Made by a program: the position numbers and the translations under genes. Shown one piece after another: positions 16,666-26,053 of a DNA stretch of 64,000 bases. Origin of the DNA: Ravibacter sp964559125 (lineage in GTDB: Bacteria > Bacteroidota > Bacteroidia > Cytophagales > Spirosomataceae); assembly GCA_964559125.1 (NCBI GenBank), contig CAZLGW010000006.1, positions 1 to 64,000 on the forward strand. Direction: 5' to 3'. The notes beneath the pieces were generated by a model. That model was not told where the DNA came from and made no database searches. It saw nothing but the letters and a program-made list of their open reading frames with translations. Position 1 is the first letter of the stretch, and each line of letters opens with the position of its first letter.

Positions 16666-19509
16666 CTACCTGAGTTCCTCGCCTTCCGTCATCAAGGTTA
16701 TCTGTGCCCTCGGATTGGCTTCTCCACCGGCAGCACAACTGAACGCTATCTCGTTTGCTCCGTTCTTTAGTTGTCCTAGCACCCCTTCAGGTGTAATTTC
16801 TTTTAAAAGCTCGCCCTTGGCATTATATAACTTACAATCACTTAATGAATTAAACTCGATATACATTCCCGACTCCATTTCTACCGGCAACATGATGCTC
16901 TCCCCATTCACAGTCACTACCGGATTCCGGATAGTACCCGATACCAACGGCAACGCCTTCACCGGGCCTACTACCGCACTGACTTCCCTCCCGGCCGGCA
17001 GATTGTTGTACCACATCTGTAGTTTTTCCACTGAGCTAAAATTCAAACGGAAGAAAAACGACTGGTACAAATTGTCACTGAACGGCCACCGGTAATCTCT
17101 TGACCGATCTGATTCGAACTCGACCAGTTCGAAATATTTCCATCCGGAAAAATCGATCTTGATATAGCGATCGGCTCTTGCCCCGTAGGAAAGGTGATGA
17201 GTTCCCTGAAGACTCAGGTTGAGCAGTTGTCCGCTTCCGTCACCTTTAATCCATACGCCCAATCCCTGGTACTTATCCAGGTCGAGTATCGAATCGAAAG
17301 GGGATTCCATCTTCACCCACGATGCATTTATGGCATTTCTCCCCTCATTCCTGGCAGAGAAAACCCAGGCCGGTTCACCTTTTCCCGTTTTTTCGGACGA
17401 AACCTTCAAAGCTGCCTCAATGCCACCGGAGGACTCCTCCGCAAACTGCTCCGGTTTCAGGGAGGTAGTGAGTGTTACGTTCCCGGAATCATCATAAGGC
17501 TTCACCGACATTAAGGCCTCAATTCTGAATCCGGGTTGCTGTGGTGCAAATTCATTCTGTACGTTCCATTTGGAAGTGGAGGCATCATTTCCCGAAACTT
17601 TGTGCCGTTGATATACTACCGGCTTGAATCCCCAGGAACCGTCCGCCCGGTTAAACAACCTGAACTCTTTTCCAGGCTGTCTCAATGCCGATTTTATTTC
17701 CTCACTGAAATAGTTTTGTTGCCGCAGTTCTTCATGCTGTTTAATTCTTTCAGCCAGCTTTGCCAGTAGCGGGTTTTCTTTGTAAGTCTCCTTATCCACA
17801 CCTTTTAACATCGACAACCCTGCATTATTCCCGATCATTTTGGCGCCGAGGTAGTCGATATGATCAGGAAAGCTACGTTCTGTCTGAGGCGGATCCCAGG
17901 TTTTATTCTCCCACCAGCCGAGATGGAGCGGCAGCATCATGTTTTGCCCCTTGATCGATTCCAGATGTAGATCGACAAAACGTTTCTGTCCTCTGATGGG
18001 TTTGTCCCACGCCTGCCAGCGGGTTCGGTAGTGCCAGAAATGGTGCCACATTGCACTCATTTCCATCCCTATGGGCCGTTTTAGATGTTTGGCAACCTCA
18101 AAAATAAACTTCGTACCGTAGTACCATGCGTAATCACCACCCCCAAGTATATCACTCCCGTCGATTGCATCAAAATATAATCCGCCGAAATGATTTTCTT
18201 CGGCAATTCTGGCTGTTTGTTGCGCTACTTTCGTAAAAAGAAGGCTGTCGGGGTCAGGCAGAAAGAGTCCGAAACATTCTTTCAGGTGGTACGTTTGTGT
18301 CCCCGCTTTATAGGCTGAGGCCTTCGTTCCATATGCGCCCCGTTTACAGCCGGTAAAGCGGAAGGGCGCCGTCCTGGTGACACCGGTAAACGTAATCAGC
18401 TCATCTCCTATTCTCAAGGAGACACTGTTCCGCTCGAAAAAACCGGTTATAGTGGAAATATCGGCGGTGGATTCCTTTACCTCGATTTCTTCATCGCTAT
18501 CGGTAATCGGGCGCACCAGCGTAAAACGCCCGGAAAAAGCCAATCCTTTATCCGGAACAGGTGTGACGTACACAGACTTCTTATCAAGAAAAAACGCGTA
18601 GGTATGCAGGATAGGCATTATACCCTGTTGCAGCAGCCGTTGGTTAATCCGTTTGAAACTATTCCATCCTTCAGGCCATTTCTGCGCATTCAGCTCAAGA
18701 TCTCCGAACCTGAAAAAGTCACTCCCCCCATGATAGTCAATTTGATTAAAACCAAGCGCACGGCAGTTATTTATCCAATCGTCTACGTTCTCTTCATGAA
18801 TAGAACCGAAGTTCATCAGGTAAGAACCGTAACCTGACTTGCGGGAAAGCGCCCAGGCACCCCCTTCGTCTGAAAAAGGAATATTTTTTGCCTTTTTCAT
18901 AATCTCCTGCAAAGCAGGCAACAGGTTCTCCCGGGGTTGTGCGACTCCCAGTACCGTCACTTCCCCCCCCTTTATTCCAAAACGCCGGTGACAGGTGGCC
19001 GTAAGGTGGCTCTGAAGCGGCGGAAGCGCGGTAACCTGGGTTTCGAGGTTCATAGAGAGGGCGCAAACCCCGAATGGCTCGTCAGGCGAAGCTTTTAAAG
19101 TGAGGGGAATATCCAAAAAAGTAATCGTTTCCGGAGAGCCACTTACCGTGAGAATCTCCCACGAAAAACTATTTCCGGATACCTGGCTGAGAATCTCGGC
19201 CGAAACACCCGCCTCTTCAAACCGGATCGCCAGAATTTTCCCTTTCAAAGAAACCGAGGTTGCCGGATAATCCTTCCCGTTTTTCCTGACAGTAGCTACG
19301 TAAGTCGGTTTGCCGCCATCGTAATAGTCAACACCGGAATAATTGTCTCTGAAACTGATATTCCGGCCGGAAGGCGCAATCTCATATGAAAAACCCGCTG
19401 TACGTATGACGAGGTTACCCGGAGATTTTTGTGCCGGCATACCGGTTACTGATATCAGCAGTAAAAAAGAAAACAGGAAAAAGCGCCGGTACCCTCCAGG
19501 ATGCATCAT
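16666..19509 (-). CDS. Large secreted putative glycoside hydrolase (unclassified)
   Basis: About 947 residues from the ATG at 19509, chosen because it directly precedes a signal peptide (GYRRFFLFSFLLLISVTGMPAQ). An upstream ATG at 19566 adds 19 residues. N-terminal beta-sandwich (about 25-230); a TIM-barrel-like region with FGSIHEENVDDWINNCRALG, GFNQIDYHGG and FGGLYFDAIDGSD (Asp-rich strand ends typical of GH active sites); a beta insertion (FTGCKRGAYGTKASAYKAG); and C-terminal carbohydrate-binding-like beta domains (about 690-880). I cannot place it in a numbered GH family. It follows a broken SusD, so it is the likely remaining enzyme of a partly deleted locus. Confidence 0.6.
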   Translation of the reverse strand: MMHPGGYRRFFLFSFLLLISVTGMPAQKSPGNLVIRTAGFSYEIAPSGRNISFRDNYSGVDYYDGGKPTYVATVRKNGKDYPATSVSLKGKILAIRFEEAGVSAEILSQVSGNSFSWEILTVSGSPETITFLDIPLTLKASPDEPFGVCALSMNLETQVTALPPLQSHLTATCHRRFGIKGGEVTVLGVAQPRENLLPALQEIMKKAKNIPFSDEGGAWALSRKSGYGSYLMNFGSIHEENVDDWINNCRALGFNQIDYHGGSDFFRFGDLELNAQKWPEGWNSFKRINQRLLQQGIMPILHTYAFFLDKKSVYVTPVPDKGLAFSGRFTLVRPITDSDEEIEVKESTADISTITGFFERNSVSLRIGDELITFTGVTRTAPFRFTGCKRGAYGTKASAYKAGTQTYHLKECFGLFLPDPDSLLFTKVAQQTARIAEENHFGGLYFDAIDGSDILGGGDYAWYYGTKFIFEVAKHLKRPIGMEMSAMWHHFWHYRTRWQAWDKPIRGQKRFVDLHLESIKGQNMMLPLHLGWWENKTWDPPQTERSFPDHIDYLGAKMIGNNAGLSMLKGVDKETYKENPLLAKLAERIKQHEELRQQNYFSEEIKSALRQPGKEFRLFNRADGSWGFKPVVYQRHKVSGNDASTSKWNVQNEFAPQQPGFRIEALMSVKPYDDSGNVTLTTSLKPEQFAEESSGGIEAALKVSSEKTGKGEPAWVFSARNEGRNAINASWVKMESPFDSILDLDKYQGLGVWIKGDGSGQLLNLSLQGTHHLSYGARADRYIKIDFSGWKYFELVEFESDRSRDYRWPFSDNLYQSFFFRLNFSSVEKLQMWYNNLPAGREVSAVVGPVKALPLVSGTIRNPVVTVNGESIMLPVEMESGMYIEFNSLSDCKLYNAKGELLKEITPEGVLGQLKNGANEIAFSCAAGGEANPRAQITLMTEGEELR

Positions 19510-19607
19510 GCCCGGACTACCCGGTGCGTTTCTACCAATTGTATTTTTATCAAATGAATAATACATTTCAATCGTATACCTTAATATTTTAAAACAATAC
19601 GCCACGC

Positions 19608-20257
19608 TTACCATCCTTCATTCTGCCCGATAGCCTTGTTGATAAATAACTCGGACTGCTCGACAGGGTAAAGATTCATTTTCTCAGCCCATACACGTTT
19701 CTCCACCAGTTTTTCAGTGAATGACAGTTCGTCCCCCATTTTCTGAATACTAACGCCATAGATATCTGTTGTGGCAGCCCCGATTTTCCATCTCCGGACA
19801 TCCCAGAACCGGTGATCTTCAAACGCCAATTCTACTCTCCGTTCGTTCCGGAGCTTGTCTCTGAACTCACTTTTTGAAATATCGGAAGGAAAAGCCGGTA
19901 TTCCAACCCTGGTTCTCACCATGTTGACTGCTTCAATGGCGGTCATGCCCAGTAAGCCGGGACCGGTTACCGCAGGTCCGTAGGCTTCATTCATAGCCTC
20001 CGCATAATTGAGAAGTGCTTCGCCAAATCGGAAAATAACCCAGGTATGTTCTCTTGGGACCGGCGCCGTAGGATTTAGTGAAACTCCTTCGATTACATAT
20101 TTTTTTAGGTAGTAGCCGGTCTTGGTAGCTCTCTCGCGGGGAGGTGCATGTAGTCCGCCATTCCAGATCTCCAGCGCTGTACCTTTCCACAGCACTCCAT
20201 TATAGAGAATAGTCTCCGACAACCGCGGATCTCTGCCGGCATAGGGATTCCGCGGAT
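19608..20257 (-). pseudogene. SusD/RagB, 5' part deleted at repeat boundary
   Basis: The frame begins at the repeat junction with DPRNPYAGRDPRLSETILYNG, a conserved mid-SusD segment, and continues through FRFGEALLNYAEAMNEAYG, NERRVELAFEDHRFWDVRRW and a QNEGW ending (QNPGY/W position). About the first 60% of the gene, including the lipoprotein signal and TPR-like helices, is gone. The sequence to the right (20258-20390) is the tail of an unrelated + strand dehydrogenase gene. No SusC partner is next to it. Confidence 0.85.
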
Positions 20258-20390
20258 CGCTTTCCTGGAGGCAGTCGAAGGGCGGCGATGCCCCGAAACC
20301 TCTGCAGCAGACGGGTTGGTTTCCACGGCTATCTGTGAGGCGATAATGAAATCCTGGCAGAGGGGGATGAAAATAGGGGTTGAGTATTGA
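20258..20390 (+). repeat. Direct repeat, right copy (orphan Gfo/Idh/MocA gene tail)
   Basis: A 133-bp copy of 12108-12240, ending at the same TGA. One difference changes an Arg codon to Cys (GRRRPETS to GRRCPETS), the other is silent. This fragment has no start or upstream coding part, so it is a pseudogene fragment. It lies between the truncated SusD and the isomerase-like gene, whose stop is 11 bp away. Confidence 0.95.
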
Positions 20391-20400
20391 GGTGTCGACT

Positions 20401-21324
20401 TTAAAGCGCTACCGGATCGATTTCCCTGTATGCCTGTAGCGTTCGTAGCTCCCCTTCTTTCCCAGGCTTGCTGGTACCATGCTCCATTCCTACGAAACCG
20501 CGATAACCTTTGTCATAGATATACTGCAGGACATTTTTAAAATTCACTTCTCCTGAAGTCGGTTCATTTCTCCCAGGCGTATCCCCTATCTGGAAATAAG
20601 CGATCTCGTCCCAGGCGTAGTCGAGCGTCGGAATGATGTTGCCTTCTTGTATCTGTACATGATAAAAATCGAACAGTACCTTGATACTCGGGCTACCTGC
20701 TCCTTTGGCAAGGGCATAAGCCTGCGGGATCGTATGCAGAAACATCCCTGCATGGTTAACTTTATGATTCATCGATTCCATCACCATTGTGATACCATAC
20801 GATTCGTAAATATCCCCTGCTCTTTTTAAGAGCTCGATCGCATTGGCCATCTGGAAATCCCACGGGAGATTCGGATCTGCTTTGCCCAGCACGTTATGTA
20901 CGATTTTGGTATTCATTCGCTTGGCTACTTCTACCGAAGCCCGTATGTCGGCCAGCACTTTTTCCCGGGCATCTTTATCTCTACCGGCAAAAGTGGCCTT
21001 ATCGAAAGAAAATACACCTACGAATTGCCCGAATTCCATTCCAAGCTTCTGTATCGTCTGGCTGATACGCTCCTGCTCGTCTACAGGTCTTCTGATCAGG
21101 TAGGTGTTTTCCCAGGCCCGGAAGCCATTGTCATAGCCCCATTTGATCTGGTCTGTTACATCCTTCCCTGCTATATCGTCAAAAATGCCGAATTCCGGAG
21201 AGAATTTCATTTTAAAAGGCTGAGATGCAGGAACCTCTTTCAGGCTGGCTGCCACGGTATCAATCCCGGTAAGCAAAGCGCTTCCAGCCAGGAAACCGGT
21301 TTTGAGGAATGTTTTTCTGTTCAT
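20401..21324 (-). CDS. Exported hydroxypyruvate isomerase-like TIM barrel (copy 1)
   Basis: 307 residues of the xylose-isomerase-like TIM barrel (AP_endonuc_2) family. The N-terminus NRKTFLKTGFLAGSALLTG is a Tat-like export signal with RK in place of RR, suggesting a periplasmic protein. Hyi-type landmarks: MVMESMN (metal Glu), FDFYHVQIQEGN, GDTPGRNEPTSGEVNF (substrate and metal loop) and GFVGMEH. Relatives isomerise hydroxypyruvate or keto-sugars. It starts 21 bp after the stop of the HEAT/cytochrome dehydrogenase and forms a two-gene cassette with it. A close paralogue, about 90% identical by eye over the mature part, is at 54187-55095 with the same partner. Confidence 0.78.
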   Translation of the reverse strand: MNRKTFLKTGFLAGSALLTGIDTVAASLKEVPASQPFKMKFSPEFGIFDDIAGKDVTDQIKWGYDNGFRAWENTYLIRRPVDEQERISQTIQKLGMEFGQFVGVFSFDKATFAGRDKDAREKVLADIRASVEVAKRMNTKIVHNVLGKADPNLPWDFQMANAIELLKRAGDIYESYGITMVMESMNHKVNHAGMFLHTIPQAYALAKGAGSPSIKVLFDFYHVQIQEGNIIPTLDYAWDEIAYFQIGDTPGRNEPTSGEVNFKNVLQYIYDKGYRGFVGMEHGTSKPGKEGELRTLQAYREIDPVAL

Positions 21325-21345
21325 AATTAATGTTTTCTTTAACTC

Positions 21346-24300
21346 TCACTTCACCCGGCTGTTCCGCAGGAAAGCAATCAGATCGGCCATTTCCTGGTGA
21401 TCGATTGTACCCGCAAAACCCGGCATAGGAGACATATTAAGGGTTTGGATAGACTTAATATCCTGCCGGTTTACCGTCTGGTCAACTCCCGGAGCCAGTC
21501 TTAGCTGAATAGCCGAAGAGGTTTCACTTGCGATGGTGCCCTGGATCGATTCTCCGTTGTTAAGCGTTATTCCCCAATAGTCGTAGCCCGGTGCCATCGA
21601 CAGCGCAGGATCCAGGATATTGGCCAGCAGGTCTTTGGGAAGCCAGTTGTGCACCGTCCCCAGGTCGGGACCGAATACTACCCCCATTTCTCCCCGTACC
21701 TGGTGGCATATCGAACAGTTTTTCACAAATACTTCCATTCCTTTACTCACGTTTCCTTCCAATTTCAGCGACTGCTGGTAATCGGCAATCGCTTTTTCGG
21801 TGCTGGTTCCCCCTGCCAATAATTCCCTGGCCCTGTCTCTAAGCGCATCGTCGGAATGGCTCATTAAACGTACTCCCCTGAAGTAACCCAGTCCCGACGC
21901 CTGTACCTTTCCCGATTCAATAGCATCAAGCAGTAAAGGAACCCGTTCTTTGTCAGATATATACAGATCCAGGGCAGCATCCCTTACTTCGGGGGTCAGG
22001 CTTTCCCATTTCGACAGGATATAACGACCCGTTTTTGCCCCGGGAAGCTTATCCATTACCCGGATAGCGGCTTTCTGTACCTCCGGCTCTTCTTTCGGAT
22101 CGATGAGCGCTTTCAGAAAGTCGAAGTGTTTTGACAGGTCTTTCTCAAGGCTGAAAAACTCTACGGCAAGACTTCTCGCCTCAGCTGGCAATGCGGTATT
22201 CTCCACGACGTCCCCGGCTTTTCGTATGCTGGCAGCAAGTAGGCTTTCCTCCATCGGCATCCCCGCTTTCAAAAGCTCCAGGGCACCTTTTCTCACTTCG
22301 CCGGATCGATGATTCATCACTGTTTCTGCCAGAAGCGGTTGCTCGCCGGCCAGGGTATTGAGTGTGTCTTTCCTACGCCTGACACCCTCCGCTAATCCTT
22401 CCAGCAGGGCTGCTTCACTTTGTTTGCCTGTTCCGGATATGGAGCTATGCACCAGCTCGCTTATCTGGGGCAAATCCTGTCCTGCAGCCACCATCTCTGT
22501 CAGCCTTTTGACCAATGATGCATAAGCCGGCTGGTCTGGATTATACTTTGCCAGCACCTCTTTCAGGAGAGGGACTGTTTGCGATGAGTCTGCCGATAGC
22601 GCTGCCACTTGTACCCATTCATCTTCTATATCTTTGAAAAGCAGCCGTTGTCTTACAGAAGCTGCTTCCGGCGTAGATACAAAGCCAAGCGTACACAGCA
22701 ACTGGAACCTTACCTTCGCATCTGGATCTTTCTCCAGTTTCAATAGTAACTGCACCAGTTCCTGCGACGTATTTAATTGTAATTCTGCCAGCCTGATTGC
22801 ATTTTCCCGCACGCCTGCTTCTTTATCTTTTAATGCAATAGCAATGACAGGGATTGTCAGCTTATCCAAGCCCTGTAAGGTCCACAAGGCATGGAGTCGT
22901 CCGGTTGCCTCGACAGAAGCACGTACCAACACTTGCAGGTCGTCAATAACTGAGTAATCCTTCCTGTCTACCAGCAATCGCTGCGCATGCTGCCGCCACC
23001 AGATGTTTTTACTTTCCAGTTGTGCTACCAGCTCTTTTGAGGAAGCGCTTCCGAGAGTCAGTCCATTGGTCCATTCCGGCCTACCGGTTCCCGCCGGTGT
23101 GATCCGGTAGACTCTTCCCATATCATGCCCGTCGTATAATCCGCCCGCTTCCACTGCTTCGTCCGACATCCATTCGGGATGCTCTATAATCCTCCTGTAA
23201 TAATCCAGGACATAAAGCGCGCCATCCGGTCCGATGTACATATTTACGGGTCTTGACCAGGAATCTCTGGAAGCCAGGAACTCCCGGTCAGAGTGTAGTC
23301 GCCCACCTTTAAACGTGGCCCCTTTGGCCGTGAGAATGTCCACATGCACCAGATTGCTGACCGATTCTGCCACAAATGTCACATTCCCGTCGTAAGGAGC
23401 AGGAAATAGTCCGCCAAGGTAAGCTGTAATTCCACTCGAAGCCGTCGTTACACCGACTGGCGTAAACAATTGCCTGTCAGGGTTGGTCGTAATCTGGAAC
23501 ACTTCGGTGGCATTGCCATGGTCAGAAACCGGCTCAGTTGCATTGGATACAACCTGCTCGGGGTTTCTCGCCAGGTAGCGATCGGCTATTACTTCGTGAT
23601 AAATATGGTTCTGGTTGTGGGTCAGGATATGGTTCCCCCACCGATCGAAGGTATGCCCGAACTGGCTGCGTGACGAAGCGGTTTCCAACTGGTAGGATTC
23701 AGGCCTGAAGCGAACATTATTACTATTTGCATTTTTGGGAAGCCTGGGGCTGTGGGGCTGGTCTGTAAAGTGCACCTCACTCCCGGTATCACCAAATTCT
23801 GTCCCGTACTTCCGGGTCCCGATGGCTCCGAGGTGAGAAAGATAAATCCAGTTGTCAAGACCATAGACAGGATTGTTGACATTCACGTGCGGATTAGATA
23901 GAGAGAAGCCCGTGAGCAGGGTTTTCCTGATATCGGCCTTCCCGTCGCCATCGGTATCTTCCAGGTAAATTACGTCCGGAGCATCGGTGACGATCACCCC
24001 TTTTTTCCATCTCATAATCCCGTTGGGCAAAACCAGGTTTTCGGCAAATACCACGCTTTTGTCCATCACGCCGTCTCCATCCGTATCGCTCAGGAGCTTG
24101 ACTTTACCGGTACCACTTTTATCGAGCGGATAGCCGGGCATTTCCACCACGTACATTCGCCCGTACTCGTCAACTTCCATATCTACCGGGCTGGATATCA
24201 AAGGTTCCGACGCCAAAAGCTCGATCTGAAAACCCTCCTCCAGTTCGAAGGACGATAATGCCTCTGCCGGTGATAAAGAGCCTTCATGCGAGGTAGTGTC

Positions 24301-24417
24301 GATAGCAGGATTGTACTGGCAGGAAATTGAGATATTCAGAATAAGTAACAGAAACCAATACAAGAAACCATTGGTTCTCTCTTTCCGTTTTTCTCCGACA
24401 AAAGTGGTTGTTACCAT
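21346..24417 (-). CDS. PVC-type membrane-bound dehydrogenase lipoprotein with HEAT repeats and cytochrome c (copy 1)
   Basis: 1023 residues. The N-terminal lipoprotein signal ends NISISC. Residues about 55-430 form an NHL/GDH-like propeller (EGFQIELLASEPLISSPVDM; DTDGDGVMDKSVVF; GPDGALYVLDYYRRIIEHP). Residues about 440-860 are helical HEAT-type repeats. Residues about 890-1020 form a class I cytochrome c with CSICH and a candidate Met ligand in MSPMPGFAG. Members of this architecture are abundant in Planctomycetes and Cytophagales; they are thought to oxidise sugars or alcohols outside the inner membrane, with few biochemical data. It follows the ceramidase-like gene and precedes the isomerase. 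Confidence 0.82.
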   Translation of the reverse strand: MVTTTFVGEKRKERTNGFLYWFLLLILNISISCQYNPAIDTTSHEGSLSPAEALSSFELEEGFQIELLASEPLISSPVDMEVDEYGRMYVVEMPGYPLDKSGTGKVKLLSDTDGDGVMDKSVVFAENLVLPNGIMRWKKGVIVTDAPDVIYLEDTDGDGKADIRKTLLTGFSLSNPHVNVNNPVYGLDNWIYLSHLGAIGTRKYGTEFGDTGSEVHFTDQPHSPRLPKNANSNNVRFRPESYQLETASSRSQFGHTFDRWGNHILTHNQNHIYHEVIADRYLARNPEQVVSNATEPVSDHGNATEVFQITTNPDRQLFTPVGVTTASSGITAYLGGLFPAPYDGNVTFVAESVSNLVHVDILTAKGATFKGGRLHSDREFLASRDSWSRPVNMYIGPDGALYVLDYYRRIIEHPEWMSDEAVEAGGLYDGHDMGRVYRITPAGTGRPEWTNGLTLGSASSKELVAQLESKNIWWRQHAQRLLVDRKDYSVIDDLQVLVRASVEATGRLHALWTLQGLDKLTIPVIAIALKDKEAGVRENAIRLAELQLNTSQELVQLLLKLEKDPDAKVRFQLLCTLGFVSTPEAASVRQRLLFKDIEDEWVQVAALSADSSQTVPLLKEVLAKYNPDQPAYASLVKRLTEMVAAGQDLPQISELVHSSISGTGKQSEAALLEGLAEGVRRRKDTLNTLAGEQPLLAETVMNHRSGEVRKGALELLKAGMPMEESLLAASIRKAGDVVENTALPAEARSLAVEFFSLEKDLSKHFDFLKALIDPKEEPEVQKAAIRVMDKLPGAKTGRYILSKWESLTPEVRDAALDLYISDKERVPLLLDAIESGKVQASGLGYFRGVRLMSHSDDALRDRARELLAGGTSTEKAIADYQQSLKLEGNVSKGMEVFVKNCSICHQVRGEMGVVFGPDLGTVHNWLPKDLLANILDPALSMAPGYDYWGITLNNGESIQGTIASETSSAIQLRLAPGVDQTVNRQDIKSIQTLNMSPMPGFAGTIDHQEMADLIAFLRNSRVK

Positions 24418-24475
24418 AATAACGTATACTGTATTCTCTTAAAACTCTCTTATGAATCGCTATAAGAAGTTTTCC

Positions 24476-26011
24476 TTAATCAGGCCAGAGCATATTGATC
24501 ATCCTGACAGTCTTATCTACGAGTACCTGTCCTCCTTCAGGCCCGATACGTGAGCTGTGGATTACCGCACTATAGGCTCCCCCGTTAACAGCTTTTTGTG
24601 AGGGAAGATAGGCCCCCCATTCAGGGCTGCCAGCCAATTGAACAACAAAAGTTTGCAACGCTTTACTCCTGGCCTGTATCCGGATCCCATAATCTGAAAA
24701 AAGCTCGAATTCATTAGTACAGACAGCAATATCTCCCAAACGTATCACATGCAGATCCATCACATAGTCAAGCTCCGGATTTTCTTGCTGTCGCTCGTAG
24801 CGTTTGAGAGTTTCTTCTTCCCAGGTCATTCTTCGATACAGCCCATCTGCTACTTTCGGCTTTTCCAAAATCTGACTTTTGGCATCAGAAACAAATGTCC
24901 TGGCATCAGCAAAATTTCGCTCAGTTACCTGCCTTTCGGGTAGTCGTAGCGCCTCTGTTTTATGTATAAAAATCGCCTCCGAATAAAAATCTGCTTTTAC
25001 AGCCTCATAGGCCTCTTCCACGGCCATCAGAATACGACGTGCCAGTTCGTTAAGGCGACTAAGGCCCCTTAGCTCACGCATACGGTCATCGGCCGATTTA
25101 CGGTACCGCAGATGGGGAGAAAGGTCACCAGCAGCACCAACCCACCCCAATACACAGATTCCATTTCCGAAACGCCTACGAATCTCTTCCCGGATGGGGT
25201 GCCAATAATCGGCATTAACAGCGCTACGTCCTTCTACTTCCTGAGCCGGGCTTGCCACCCCAATTACAATTGCAACGAGTGTACCCGCTTTATCCCGGAA
25301 GAAAAGTGTATTGATGTCATGATCTTCAGGCCCCTCCAGGTTACGAAACTCCTGCAAATTGGTTTTGCTGTTCATTCCGGCAGTACCGTCGGCATACGAC
25401 ACCCGGCGATTATAGCCGACTACAGCATAACTAAATCCCCAGGCAACGCTTCCCTCACTCCGCTGATTCCAGGCACGAATAATTCCTTCCACCACCTGCT
25501 TTACAAAAAAGCGACGATAATCTTTCACCTGCGTAACTCCTTCTCCGGGGATGAGATATTCCCCTTCTTCCCGCAGTACCGGCGCTGTGTGCGTATGGGT
25601 AGCATTCAATATTATTTTACTCACATCCAGCGCCGGAAGTCTTTCCTTTACACCCCGGCGAACGAGCATCACCAGATCCGTAGGAACATAGAGTACATCA
25701 CAGGAAACCATAATAGCAAGATCAGATAAGCGATTGTTCTCCCTGCCTTCTATCACCAGGATATTCGCAGTCAAGGGAGTTTCAGCCTCTGTCGCAATTC
25801 GTAAATGAAACTGTCCGGCAAGCGCAACAGGAAGTATTGGGGTAATATCAACTGTGGCACGACCGATGTAAAGTCTGGAAGATTGTATCTTTCCGGGTTC
25901 GGCAAAAAGAGATATAGTTTGAAACAGGAGGTATATAAAAATACAACTCCCGCTTAGCAAAGACCTGGCACAAAATATCTGGACTGAACGGTATTTAATA
26001 AAATTCTGCAT
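24476..26011 (-). CDS. Neutral/alkaline ceramidase-like hydrolase
   Basis: About 511 residues from the Met at 26011, which precedes a long hydrophobic signal segment (CIFIYLLFQTISLFAEPG). The core matches the N-terminal domain of neutral ceramidases (PF04734): GRATVDITP, LILNATHTHTAP (the Zn-binding HTHT motif), YNRRVSYADG and VLGWVGAAGDLSPH. The lipid-recognition C-terminal domain of true ceramidases is absent, and PUL-associated members of this family are probably amide or ester hydrolases acting on glycan substituents. Substrate unknown. It lies between the sugar porter (42 bp away) and the HEAT/cytochrome dehydrogenase (58 bp). Confidence 0.75.
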   Translation of the reverse strand: MQNFIKYRSVQIFCARSLLSGSCIFIYLLFQTISLFAEPGKIQSSRLYIGRATVDITPILPVALAGQFHLRIATEAETPLTANILVIEGRENNRLSDLAIMVSCDVLYVPTDLVMLVRRGVKERLPALDVSKIILNATHTHTAPVLREEGEYLIPGEGVTQVKDYRRFFVKQVVEGIIRAWNQRSEGSVAWGFSYAVVGYNRRVSYADGTAGMNSKTNLQEFRNLEGPEDHDINTLFFRDKAGTLVAIVIGVASPAQEVEGRSAVNADYWHPIREEIRRRFGNGICVLGWVGAAGDLSPHLRYRKSADDRMRELRGLSRLNELARRILMAVEEAYEAVKADFYSEAIFIHKTEALRLPERQVTERNFADARTFVSDAKSQILEKPKVADGLYRRMTWEEETLKRYERQQENPELDYVMDLHVIRLGDIAVCTNEFELFSDYGIRIQARSKALQTFVVQLAGSPEWGAYLPSQKAVNGGAYSAVIHSSRIGPEGGQVLVDKTVRMINMLWPD

Positions 26012-26053
26012 TGGATTAACTATAAAATGTTTGCCTGCCAAATTTTTTCTCTA

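Larger units (their letters stand above)
20401..24417 (-). repeat. Duplicated two-gene cassette, copy 1
   Basis: The HEAT/cytochrome dehydrogenase plus isomerase pair here is paralogous to 54187-58186, with the same order and orientation, the same 1023-residue first protein and near-identical spacing. The two copies are diverged but share exact nucleotide tracts, e.g. 54 bp at 21376-21429 = 55148-55201. Confidence 0.85.

Noticed and set aside
12241..20257. Search for an integrase, transposase or terminal inverted repeats that would make the repeat-bounded segment a classical mobile element.
   Set aside because: None seen on either strand; only the 133-bp direct repeats are supported.
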